Assembly (NCBI GenBank): GCA_003667245.1
Contig: RCNN01000153.1
Location: forward strand, 1-59,192
Length of the DNA: 59,192 nt
Origin: Heterostelium multicystogenum
Lineage: Eukaryota; Evosea; Eumycetozoa; Acytosteliales; Acytosteliaceae
Direction of reading: 5' to 3'
Under the pieces are notes generated by a model. It was not told the origin of the DNA, made no database searches, and saw only the letters and a program-made list of their open reading frames with translations. The first letter of the stretch is position 1. Each line of letters opens with the position of its first letter. Positions 48,070 through 58,516 of this stretch are shown in pieces. The translations under genes and the position numbers were made by a program.

Positions 48070-50093
48070 TGACCATGTCCGTCACCCTTTTTGGAAACAG
48101 CAGAAGCGATGTGATCAACTCTCAGCATTGTGCATGCAGATTCCACGGCTGTCTTTAAGGTTTGGACTTTAACGGCATGAGTATCCCAGATACGAGGGTC
48201 TTCATATCGACAATAGTACCCTTGTCACCGTCGACACCATATGTATAGTTTTCAGTTGGATTTACAGCGTGTTAGCTCTCAATTCAGTGAGCAATTTGAT
48301 GGTGTTGGCACCACAGTTTTGGGCCAAAACTCTTGGAATGCATTCAAGTGCTTGAGCGACGGCCTTGTATGGCAACTGATAGATACCCTCAATGGACTTT
48401 GATTTTCTCAGAGAGTGCCTGTGAGATAGCCATTTCGATGGCACCACCACCTGGAACTAAACGTGGGTCCAAAACTACGTTACGAGCAACGCACATAGCG
48501 TCGGCAATGTTACGCTCGACTTCATTTAAGATATCCTTGCTGGCACCACGCAACAAGATGGTACAAGCCTTTGGATTCTTGCATTCCTCCAAGAAAGTAA
48601 AGTATTCATCTCCAATCTTACGGATCTCAAACAAACCACAGTCTTTACCAATGTCGGACTCTTGGAGCTCATCGGTTCTACTGACGATGGTGGCACCAGA
48701 GATACGAGCGATACGATTGTTCTCGGTCTTCTTGAGACGACGCAAACAGGTGATACCTGCCTTTACAAAGTAGTGTTGTGCCAAATCGGAAACACCCTTC
48801 TCTGTGAAGACCAAATCTGGCTTCAACATTATGATATCGTTACAGATCTTCTGGACGTATTCTTCTTCGATCTTCAAGAGTGCAGTGAAATCGTCTTCAT
48901 TAGTAATATCTACAGTTGTATCAGATTCACCCTTTTTGTATTCCAAAGCGCAATCCAACAAAAACAATTCTTGGATTCTTGATCATTCTTCTCATTTTAG
49001 CATGAGTGACATCTTTGTTTTAATAAAACACCCTCAATACTCTACATTCTGTTACATCACCACCTGGAATCTATGTATTAAAATCGACAATGTTAATAAA
49101 TGTGGCTGCTATGATGATATATTGTTGTTGTTGTTGTTGTTTTGTTCTGTTTACCTTTTCGACTTTAACATATCTCTTAATATCAATTTCATCACGATCA
49201 TCTTGACGCATATGAACGGTTAGGACGGCGTCCAATGAGAGGTCACACATAAGTTTGCTCCATTTGTTGATGAATTTAGTACCAATGATGATTGGATAAC
49301 CTTGAGGAGTTCTTGACGGTTCTTTGTATCGATTTTAAGGGAGTATTGATCCATGTTAGGTGAGAGCATCATCCAAAGCCATACGATAGGCTTTGATAAT
49401 GGTGGTTGGGTGAATATGTTTCTCGATCATTGGTTCTGAAAGCAGAGAGAACCTCGCTTGCCAAGATGACAACTGAAGTGGTACCATCTCCGACATTCTC
49501 GTCTTGTGCACGTGACAACTCGATGATTGACTTGGCAGCTGGATGAGTGACGTCAATTTCACGAAGAATAGCATTACCATCATTAGTTACAACTGTAGTT
49601 CCCATTGGGTCCAAAATCATCTTCAACATAGCCTTTGGTCCCAAACAAGTACGCACAATACTAGCAACTGCCTTAACTGCTAGAAATATACCTTGTTGTG
49701 CTTCTTTTTGATTCTCACGTTTAGCATTTGTATCTAAGTAAATCGATCAAGTCCATTAGTAATCTATTCTATTGTTCAAAAATCTCGATTCATCCAATCA
49801 TTCAGTCATCGCCATCCAGTCACTCCCATCACTACATATATTCCAAGTTACTTCAACTAACTAACTAACTATAGTGAACCAATCGACAGTCACATCATTT
49901 ATGAATCCATTTCTCCATTCTAACCTAAAGTAATTCACTCTAGACGTTTTACTGTTTCACTGAATGATAGGACGACAATGATGACGAAGCTGGCATTGTC
50001 ATGATGGTGGCGACGACCTGAATGAATGAATCAATCAGGCAGCAATGCAATGAGGGTTGTCAACCTACTTAAAACGAAAACTGGAGTATTCAT
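48066..50093 (-). CDS. cct3: T-complex chaperonin subunit gamma (CCT3)
   Basis: Subunit of the cytosolic TRiC/CCT chaperonin that folds actin and tubulin. Exon 1 is 50093-50069 (MNTPVFVL); a long first intron (about 335 bp) ends at 49734, and exon 2 continues NTNAKRENQKEAQQG, VASIVRTCLGPKAMLKM, TNDGNAILREIDVTHPAAKS, and VGDGTTSVVILASEVLS. Another intron lies between KRYVKVEK and IPGGDVTECRVLRV (about 49150-49073). Later blocks: INKDVTHAKMRR-like NKDVTHAKMRRMIKNPR, EYKKGESDTTVDITNEDDF, EKGVSDLAQHYFVKAG, GDEYFTFLEECKNPKACTIL, LDPRLVPGGGAIEMAIS. These match CCT gamma in order. There are at least five frame breaks (near 49450, 49350, 49020, 48965, 48405, 48210), mostly at short homopolymers, in an essential gene. 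It ends SKKGDGHGH. Confidence 0.9.
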
Positions 50094-50904
50094 TATTTAT
50101 ATGTTATCTGTTGCTCTATCTAAGCTAAGCTAATCGATCAATGTTAATGGTTGCAGTTGATGTCAATCGCAATTTCACTATCTAACTTGTAATAGTATTA
50201 TTCAATTGGAATTTGGTTGGTAGTTGTTTTTGGTCAAAGTTGGGGGGATTTCAACACTACACTTTCACTAATCACTTTATGAATGAATAGGTAATAGCCG
50301 GCTATGATGTATGGTGGTGATGATAGATAAAGACAACCTAAAGTTCAAACAAACAGAAAAAGCTATAACCAACTCTCAATGAAAATTATTCAAATTCGAA
50401 TTTTTTTTAGTTTTTTTTTTTTTTATTTTTTTGATATGTTCACAAAAACTAAAAAAACATAATGTTTGAAGAAACGTTACTAATATTAATATATTAAAAC
50501 ATACAATATTATCATTAGTTAGTTATAATATAACATGACATTGACATATATTTTGAAAATTGGTTATATAATAATTTATTATATGATAAAGTTTTAATTT
50601 GGTTTGTTTTCTATATGATCATATATAATATTCTTTTATGTTTGTAGTTTTTTAATTTACAAATCTGTTGTTGTTGTAGTTCAAATTCTAAATAATGTTC
50701 AAGATGATATTCTTGTTTGTTAAGTATGTATGTATAGTGTAAGTGTAAGTGTAAGTGTGTATATATATAATGATATTGATTGGTTTGTACAAAGTACTGG
50801 ACTTATAATATTATATTGTGGTTGGGCAAAGTTGATTGTATGGTTTGGTTTGTTCTAATTTCTTCCAACACCTCTGTCTGATTTTGATTGATTTAGTTTT
50901 GGAT
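50094..50904. other. intergenic
   Basis: Upstream region of CCT3. It has poly-T/poly-A tracts at 50401-50432, a GTAAGT repeat at 50740-50757, and a (TA)n run at 50760-50769. No gene is seen. Confidence 0.5.
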
Positions 50905-52432
50905 TTACTGTGCTGGTTGGTTTAGGTTTTCACTTGGATTCAGTGATTCATTTAATGGAATTGGTCCTTTTGATTTGGGTGGCTTGGAGGTTGGTGTTGG
51001 TGTTGATGGGGTGTTTGGGGTGGCTGGTGTGTTGGTTGGGAGATTGGATGAGGCTTTGGAAGACTTTCTGGCGGACCGACGATGGAAGATCGAGTCTGGC
51101 ATTCTCGACTGTGAGCAATTCGATTGGGTAGATGGTTCCACCCTCTTGGAGATAACGGAACCACATCTTGGGCTCCTTACCACGAAGTGTCAGGTGGGAA
51201 AGATCCTCGAGTGTAACGTATGCCGCTCCAACCGACTCGTAGTCGGGAATGGATTTTTGGCATTTGGTCGTCGTTGATGGGCTCGGCGTAGAAGATGACA
51301 CGCATTCTGGAATTACTTGGAGTGCGGTGAGTACTCGACTCTGAGAATACCCTTGATTTCCACATCGATTCCAGCTTCTTCTTTGGTCTCACGAATGGCA
51401 GCGGCTTGGAGTGATTCACCTAAATTTACACGACCTCCAGTCAGCCACCAACCCATGTTGGCAACCTCATTGACAAGCAAGAAGCGACCATCCTTTTTAC
51501 GGCGAACTACAACCAAACAAAATGGATATACTGTACTCAATGCCAAGTCACTTTCATTGGGGACACCTTCTGGTCCATGGTCATTATGTAGATGGCTACC
51601 AATCTTATGAATCTGTTGTTTACAAATTGGACATTTTGGTATTTTCTGTTTGCACAAGATGTTAGTTAGTTTAGGATACTAGATTCACTTGGAAATTAGT
51701 TCTTTCTTTCTTTCTACATACCATTGCCAAATGATCAATTTCTTCGGATGGATGGAAAAGGAATATATGACTACAAATATCGTTACGATCCAAATGGTGA
51801 GCAATGCCACCATGTTTACAAATTGGACAAGCATATCTACCATTTGTCATCATTGATTTCTTCATAACTGCGATTGTACTCATGATATCATCAACACTGT
51901 TTGGCAAAATAATTAGATTAATCAAACTGGATCCATTAAGACATGTGTGGAAATTAATTATTAATAAAAAACATACCTCTCGGTTACCATGGATGCTCCT
52001 GATTGTATAAGTTTAGCCGATTCAATGGAATAGGAAGTTGTTGATTTACGGGTGTTTGGATCCAAATATACAACAAATGGAAGGCTGGCATCACTCTGAC
52101 GAACGAAACATCTTTGAGGAATGCGTGAATTGGTTCGAGATTTGCTGCTTGCACATGCAGGACCATCATGACAATGGGGTTGTCAGAGTCGTAAGCGATT
52201 GAGAGTTGCTGTGAGGTCTTCCACAGTGCTGACTGTAATCAATTTATGTTCGTTGTCGTCGCAGATCACCTTCAACATGTTGGAGTGGGTCTCACCCAAC
52301 AATCCAAAGGTTCTCATCTCTATTTCATTTTCGCTTGTGCTGCCGCTACTGCTGCTGTCCGTAAGTCTCACTCTGTATAACAATCGTTGACTTTGCAATA
52401 TTTTTTCCAGATCCACATAAACTTGCCATCAT
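50905..52432 (-). CDS. zinc-finger / Nudix hydrolase protein
   Basis: Nudix enzymes hydrolyse nucleoside diphosphate-linked compounds; the substrate here is unknown. The start MMAS... at 52432 needs one T fewer (AGTTTATG) to enter VDLEKILQSQRLLYRVRLTD. The N-terminal segment (RTFGLLGETHSNMLKVICDD) has a PB1/ubiquitin-like feel. After a break, DASLPFVVYLDPNTRKSTT leads to an intron (51976-51899) and two zinc-finger-like units, ACPICKHGGIAHHLDRNDIC and KCPICKQQIHKIGSHLHNDH. The Nudix fold starts PFCLVVVRRKKDGRFLLVNE, and the Nudix box is GGRVNLGESLQAAAIRETKE then EAGID, with all signature residues. The last part is RMRVIFYAEPINDD, then VTLEDLSHLTLRGKEPKMWF and a Pro/Thr-rich tail. Breaks near 52190, 51315, 51235 and 51080; the end is at 50905 or 50948 depending on the last one. 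Confidence 0.8.
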
Positions 52433-54150
52433 GGTTGCTCTGACTTGTAATTTGAGAATTTACTTCTTTTTTTGGTGTTTTTTTTTTTTTGCTTGTTGTT
52501 TAATATTAAAAATAAATAGCTAAATTGCTTTTTTGTGGGGAGTTGCTTTTGATACCAATAGGTCTTGGACTCAATGTTAAATGTTATTGATTGTTAAAAA
52601 CTTGATTTAAATAATTTTATATCTTGAGAATTTGATATAATTATTTGGAGAGAAAAAAAATATTCTATTAACTATCTAGATTATTCTTAAAAAAAATAAC
52701 AATGATAGATAGTAGGTAGATAGATAAATGAAAGTAGATCGCTTTGCTGATTGATTTGTTTGATTGGTTGGTTGTTTGGTTGGTGGTTGATTGATTGATT
52801 GATCGTATGATTATTCCACACAAAAAATTAAACTTCCTTTTTCTGAAAAAAAACCAATAAATTTATAACTAACACTCTCTAACTTTAATCTTAAGAAGGG
52901 AGTGAGTGAATGATTAGATTTCTAATAAAAATAGATAATAATATTATTATGTTTAAATATAAAAATAAATACAATAGAGATAAAATGAAATTGATAAATG
53001 ATTATACAAAAAGAAAAAAACAACAATGTAATTTCAAAATTGAAATATATGGATGGGTATGGTATGGTTTATTATTCTTGAATAAACATTAATAATAATA
53101 ATAATGACAAACTAATTTTTTTTTTTATTAATAGTAAGATTTTCGCATGTCCATCATTAAATTTTAGAAACGATCAATAGTTTTTTTAGAATTTCATTAG
53201 TTTCGATTTAGTTTTGTTGAATTCCTTGTCAACAAGTCAAGGAAATTGTCTGATGGTTGTTGTATGAGGCAGGAGCAGTCTCCTCCATACTTTTGTCTGG
53301 TCATTCTAAAAAAGGGTCAATGTGGTATGAACGATTTTAACATCAATAAAGTAGTAGTTGCTCTCCAAAAAAACGTCCTAGAATTGCAAAATCTGTGTGA
53401 TCCAAATTGATAGATAGTCATAGTATTTTTGGGTGAAGCAAAGCCTTATTTATGGGTGTTTGATCTATATTTGGCGTATCAATCAAAAAAACTTGTAGGA
53501 AGCAACCGAAAATCAAGTCAAAAAAACAACGTAAAATTTTTGTAAAAATCATAGACTCGCACTCTATCAGCGAGGAAAAAATATTTGAGGCAGAGCATTT
53601 TTGAGATCGTGTGGTTTCTTAGATGAATTTTTTAATCTAAGCATCTTTAAAACCAAGATACAATCATAGATCTATGATATTTTTAATTGTATGAAACTCA
53701 ACTTGATTGGGCGATGGTTGTTTGAGGGTCAAATGTGTATACTTACTAAACTGGTAAAAAAACACAATGTTAACCTCAATCAATTTTTTTTTTGCTCTGA
53801 CAGCCAAAAAACAAACTATGTGTGATTCGATTAGTTTTTGCACCTTGACTTTTGGTTAGTCAGACACATACCAATCTAGTTTATCTTGATTTTTCATTGA
53901 ATTAGTATAACTACTAAACAATATCACACCAATCATTCAAGCAATGATTGGATTACAACGAGGTCTCTTCTGCTACTGCTGAATGATTGGTGTGATATTA
54001 ATTTATTGATCAAATAGCAAACATAAGAAATATCCAGCAGCTGCCTCTCAGAGACTAATAAATAACCCACAAAGTTTTGCAGGGGTTACATCATTTTTCA
54101 AGGTGTGAAGATCCATTCAACAAACGGATGAGGTTCTCAGCACAGTGGTA
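52433..54150. other. 1.7-kb intergenic with hairpins
   Basis: Upstream region of the Nudix gene and 3' side of the nuclear-type protein gene. It contains (TTGA)n/(GATT)n tracts at 52745-52805, poly-T at 53118-53128, and three inverted repeats: GGAG-CAGT-CTCC at about 53268-53281, a perfect 20-bp pair at 53920-53999, and TAACCC/GGGTTA at 54063-54088. From 53150 to 54130 base composition is less extreme than ordinary spacer, but no frame is open. A non-coding RNA or small mobile element is possible. Confidence 0.45.
53920..53999. repeat. perfect 20-bp inverted repeat, 40-nt spacer
   Basis: The left arm AATATCACACCAATCATTCA (53920-53939) is the exact reverse complement of 53980-53999. The 40-nt spacer includes a second TGATTGG copy (53945-53951). 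An RNA from either strand would fold as an 80-nt stem-loop with a 20-bp stem, similar in size to a small-RNA precursor; it could also be the paired ends of a tiny transposon. Confidence 0.75.
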
Positions 54151-54702
54151 TTACTTTCTCTCCTTTTCTTTCAGTAAATAGAGATTGTCTAATTCCTGCA
54201 GTTCTCGTCGCAATGTTAAAGTTGATTGATGGAGTTGATTTTGCAGTGAATCAATCCTATCTTTCATTTTTTGGATTGTCTCCATCTTTTCTTCAATTTC
54301 TTTGTCATACCGTGAGATGGCTGTTGTTGTTGTTGTTGTTTTCGTTGTAGTTGTTGTCGTCGAGTTGTTATTATAAGAATGGTTGCTATTTACATTGTTG
54401 TTTTCATCATGAATAACTGATGTCTGTGAAGATTTAAAATTACTTGTAGGTGAAGGAGTTTGTGACCAACACCATTCCTCGCTGTCTGACGAAATTACCA
54501 AGATATTGCTGGTGTCTCTTTTAATACTATTACTTATTTTACTATTATTACTATCATTGTTTTACTACTATTATTAGTATTAAATAGGATGTCTTCGTCT
54601 ACATCGTTGTAAGATAAACTAAATTGATTGTTGTTTAAATCACTCTCTTGACTATTCGTTGGAGAGTTATTTGATTTACTTTTAGGAATTGCATTGATAG
54701 TA

Positions 54703-54734
<32 letters not shown>

Positions 54735-55476
54735 GATATTGGCAGGTTTAGTTTTGTTTGTTTGATTATTGTTATTACTTCTAGAAGAGAGTGATAGCTT
54801 GAGCTTATTATTATCATTTGTAGGTAAAAAAGTCATCGTCAGATCTGTAGTTATTCGTGTTGTTGTTTATATTTGTTGAGGATGGAGTTACTGTTTGCTT
54901 CTTGTTTAAAATGTTAACAATGCTCTGGTCTTCAGATTTTCTTTTAAAACTATTATTATAGTTATTACTATTGCTGCTGCTGCTGGTTGATACGGGCTGT
55001 TTCTTTGATATCATATTCTCTATTTTCGCTTTCTCTATCATTTCTTTCCTTGCTTGTTTCTCACGACGCATCTCGTTGAAGTGTTTATCTGAATCGTACT
55101 CATCTTCCACCTCATCGGGTATGTCGAATCCACTGATAGTCTGTGGAGCCAATAGATCGCTGCCATGAAAAGGGGATTGTGGTAGTTGTATCTTGAAATT
55201 GCCTTGCTTGACTGGTGGACCACTCATAGTCGGCTTCTTGTTCGACATGAACGACCTGATATCTGTATGACCGGCTTTCTTCTCGATCTCTTGCTGGAAT
55301 TTCTTTTTCTCCTTGAGTATCTGTTTTATAAAGCCCTTCGGGTCATTGCTAGTCCTGGTTTGTCTAGCGTTATCGCCATCACCATCGCTTCCTTCATCAT
55401 CACTTCCATCACTTCTAGTCATCAAGTCAAATATATCATCACTGTTAAAAGCACCATTGATCTTCTTTTTCTTCAT
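54151..55476 (-). CDS. low-complexity, probably nuclear protein with C-terminal coiled coil
   Basis: I do not recognise the family. It starts MKKKKINGAFNSDDIFDLMT, then acidic Asp/Gly repeats, a basic helical stretch (KGFIKQILKEKKKFQQEIEK) and the short motif HTDIRSFMSNKKP, which resembles PCNA-binding-type D-I-R-x-F sequences (inference). Next come GFDIPDEVEDEYDSDKHF and a basic helix (EMRREKQARKEMIEKAK), then Asn/Ser runs. After breaks near 54825 and 54535 the protein continues with SDSEEWCWSQTPSPTS and Thr runs, and ends in a coiled coil (YDKEIEEKMETIQKMKDRID, ending LLKEKERK). Both breaks are near T/A runs. Lys-rich clusters suggest nuclear localisation. Total about 440 residues. Confidence 0.65.
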
Positions 55477-55699
55477 TGTCTACAATTCTATTGGAATAGT
55501 GCAATGATCAAGATATATATATCTATCTATCTTATCTTATCTTTTCTAATCCTATCCTCTTTGCTCTATTTCCCCCCAAAAAATATGATATGACCAAAAA
55601 GGTGAGGAGCGAAATCATTTGATAAAGTGTGGGAATCACCTGGATTGAAGATCAAAATATTAATTAATAAATATTTCTGTACATTTCATTTTTATTAAT

Positions 55700-56461
55700 T
55701 TAGTCGAATTTGATACGGTAGGTTCCGGCGTGCTTGAGGTGCTCGATCTCTTCTTGAAGGGGTGCGAGAATCGCTGGAAGATGTTTGGCTATTGCTGGTC
55801 TTTTGGTTCATTCTGTCGAGCCAGGAGAGGACATTCTTGTACTTCTGGTAGTTTGGCAAGAAGCCTTCACGAATGTAGATTGCCCATGAATAGACCGCCA
55901 TGTCAGCAATTGAATATTGGTTGGCAGCAATCCACTCTTTGCCTTCAAGTTGCTTGTCGAGAACTGTGTAGAGTCTATCAGTTTCCTTCAGGTATCGTTC
56001 TTCGGCAAAATAGTACAGCCTCAGGTGCGAAACAAGAGAAGTAAGTGTACTGGCCATTCATTGGTCCAAGGCCTGCGATTTGCCATGCAGTCCACTGAAG
56101 AACATCTGCAAATGAGTGTGGGTCTGATTTGATGTCTGGAAGGAACTTGCCATTACCGTGCTTTTGTGCCAAGTAGACAAGGATGGCACCTGATTCAAAA
56201 ATCTTCAATGGAGGGTTGACAGTGTAGTCGATGATGGCTGGAACTTTACCATTTGGGAATATCTTTATGAACTCCCTTCTCTTTTCACTGTTTTCATTGA
56301 AGATATCGATATCTTCATAGACATAGTCAATACCCAATTCATCAAAGATGATTTTGATTTTCCATGGATTAGTGGTTCCAGTTCCATAGAAACTTATATG
56401 GTTTTCCTTCGTTCAAATGGGTATTGTCAACTGAAGTTTGATTGTTGTTAGCTTGTATCAT
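55700..56461 (-). CDS. glutathione S-transferase, Ure2/YghU-like
   Basis: Glutathione-conjugating enzyme or thiol reductase of the bacterial-type Ure2p/YghU group. It starts MIQANNNQTSVDNTHLNEGK; one base later the thioredoxin-like domain reads FYGTGTTNPWKIKIIFDELG, then IDYVYEDIDIFNENSEKRRE, KIFPNGKVPAIIDY (cis-Pro), and FESGAILVYLAQKHG (Glu-Ser glutathione site). The helical domain has HSFADVLQWTAWQIAGLGPM, RYLKETDRLYTVLDKQLEGK, WIAANQYSIADMAVYSW. The real C terminus, one frame over, is AIAKHLPAILAPLQEE then AGTYRIKFD, stop at 55700. Breaks near 56395, 55995 and 55790. Single exon, about 250 residues, normal size. Confidence 0.85.
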
Positions 56462-56865
56462 TTTAGATAGTAATTGATTGTTGAATAGAGATAGATTTGA
56501 TTATTTGATTGTTGCAACAATTTTATTTGATATCATTTGATCAGAGAACAAAATATATTTATAGTCTGTCATTACATTTTTATTTAATTAAATGTGATTG
56601 ATTCGAGTTACCAAATATAGTAATTGGATATTAATTAATTATAGTGTAACATATTGAGAGAACACGGTGGAGAAGAACATGCTTCATTGAAGCAGAGAAT
56701 ATCGTTCACTACACATGTAACCCCCTTGCAAAAGTCTTCTTTTCCACGTTTTTCACGGTTTTTTAAAAACTAGATTTAAAAATACGAAAACCGAAAAATC
56801 AATTTAATTAATAAATAAATGAAATGAATAAAATACATTTTATTAAATATTATGTCTTTATGAAA
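56462..56865. other. intergenic
   Basis: Spacer upstream of the glutathione S-transferase. A stretch near 56650-56770 is less A+T-rich and might be a relic, but nothing open is found. Poly-A/T runs are typical. Confidence 0.45.
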
Positions 56866-58109
56866 TTAAACAACATTCTTGTCGTCAACAGATACACTAA
56901 CATTTGGTTGTGATGAAGATGAGGCACCAGAGGAGATGGGTGAAGCTGGTGATGGACTGGAGCTGTGGACAGTCAATAGTTTTGTGTGATGTAGTGAGAG
57001 GGAACATTGTTGGGACCCATTACTGGAAGGATTTGTTGACAAAGTAGTACCAGAGATTGGTATCAACCTGAATGGTGTTAGGAACAATAACTCCCTCTGG
57101 CATTCTGTCGTGTGGACCAGCTGGCATAATTGGTTCTCTATTTGAGTTTTCAGAGTCATGCTTTTGTAGTACATATTTAGTGTAGTAAATTACAGAGTTG
57201 TTTGGACCTTGACTTGGAACGTTGAGGGGCTTAAATTTGTACCATGCCTTATCTTCGATTTTGAGGTCGTATGGAACAACGATTCCACCATATTGTGGTC
57301 CAGCTGGAGGTGGTGTTGTGGTGGTCCATAAGGTCTAACATTTTGCTGTGGCTGTTGTGGATAGGTAGCAAGTGCAACAGCTGGTTTATCAGAAGTATAT
57401 ACAATGTTCTTTTGAAAGTTTGAATCTGACAATGGTAAGTACCAAACAAAGAGCTGAAATGGCCAAGGCAGAGCATGCGCAATAAAATCCTTTTCCTGGA
57501 CCCCAAGCCATACCATAATCAGTACCTTTGGAAAGATTTACAGTATGCATCTGTGCAACGACCATCTGAATTTTTTTTTCAATGCTGGATTGATTCCAAA
57601 CATGACGAAAACGCTCACTAACTCACAGACGAAAGTAACAGCTACAAGGAAGAAGTTTACGGTACGAATAGTGGGACCACTATTTTTAACAGCAATATAA
57701 AATGTGTGTGATAATATGGAGATGAATGTTGTGAGACCGCCAACCATTTGGAAAGTAGCACAGACCACAAGGATTTTCATATCATAGGTTAGGGATGTTG
57801 AGTTTCTCGATAAAAACTATTTTATCGGTTGAAAATCCTAACAGAATCTAAATACATGGTCAGTTTCATATGAAATAATAGGAAGTTATTAAAATTTGTA
57901 GAAACATACATTTCCTTGAGTTCTTTCAATTAAAGTATAGATTACAAAGTAATTTCCAAAAAATACTTCGTACCAGTTAAGGTTATAGGCTGCAATGAAA
58001 AGAGCCAAGACAACAAGTGACAATGGGATCAATGCATATGAAATATAAGTTTGGTTTTTTATCAACCTGACTGGTAGTATTGGTCTCTGTCTTATTTTGT
58101 AGTAGACAT
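56866..58109 (-). CDS. four-TM membrane protein with Pro/Gln-rich tail
   Basis: The ATG at 58109 gives MSTTK; after a break the first TM reads SYALIPLSLVVLALFIAAYN (about 58010-57960), followed by a loop with YFVIYTLIERTQGN and a donor at about 57909. Exon 2 (from about 57849) reaches DMKILVVCATFQMVGGLTTF (TM2), then VNFFLVAVTFVCELVSVFVM (TM3). After another break at an A run, DYGMAWGPGKGFYCACSALA leads to TM4. A Pro/Gln-rich tail follows, then a soluble-looking segment (GGIVVPYDLKIEDKAWYKFK, ending NLWYYFVNKSF) and a Ser/Pro tail to 56866. Breaks near 58090, 57815, 57580, 57435, 57325 and 57010. It is not certain that the region below 57300 belongs to this gene. Its W-G-P-x-x-G-F motif recalls the gene at 36005. 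Confidence 0.55.
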
Positions 58110-58516
58110 TTTTTGTATTATTATATAATTATTGAGTCAATTCTATTATTATTTTCAATGCTATAATATATTAGTTTTTCGAAATGTAAACTTGGTTTTG
58201 TTGAAAACTGATGGGAATTCCCTCATATATTTACAAAAATTTTCTGCCTTGATTGTGTCAGTTAAGTGAATTTTGAGGGATGAAAAACATTGTACAAAAA
58301 ATAGTAATACAATTTTTTTAAAAAAATTCCATCCCTCATTTCCAATCAAAAAATCTCCACAAAAATTTAAAATTAATTATGCTCAGAATCCTAGGGTTTA
58401 GTTTTCAAGTGATTTTTTAATTATTCGAAAATAAGTCTTATTTTTAAATTTTACAAGATTAGTTTTGATTAATGAAGTGTTCTTGATTTATTCTCTGTTT
58501 CCAAAGCTCCAACTCG
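58110..58516. other. intergenic
   Basis: Spacer between two same-strand four-TM genes. It contains poly-T/A runs (58311-58327). A short minus-strand frame at 58161-58349 has no supporting feature. Confidence 0.45.

Noticed and set aside
48066..50093. CCT3 as a pseudogene
   Set aside because: Despite several frame breaks, all conserved blocks are in order and uneroded, and the breaks match those in other essential genes here.
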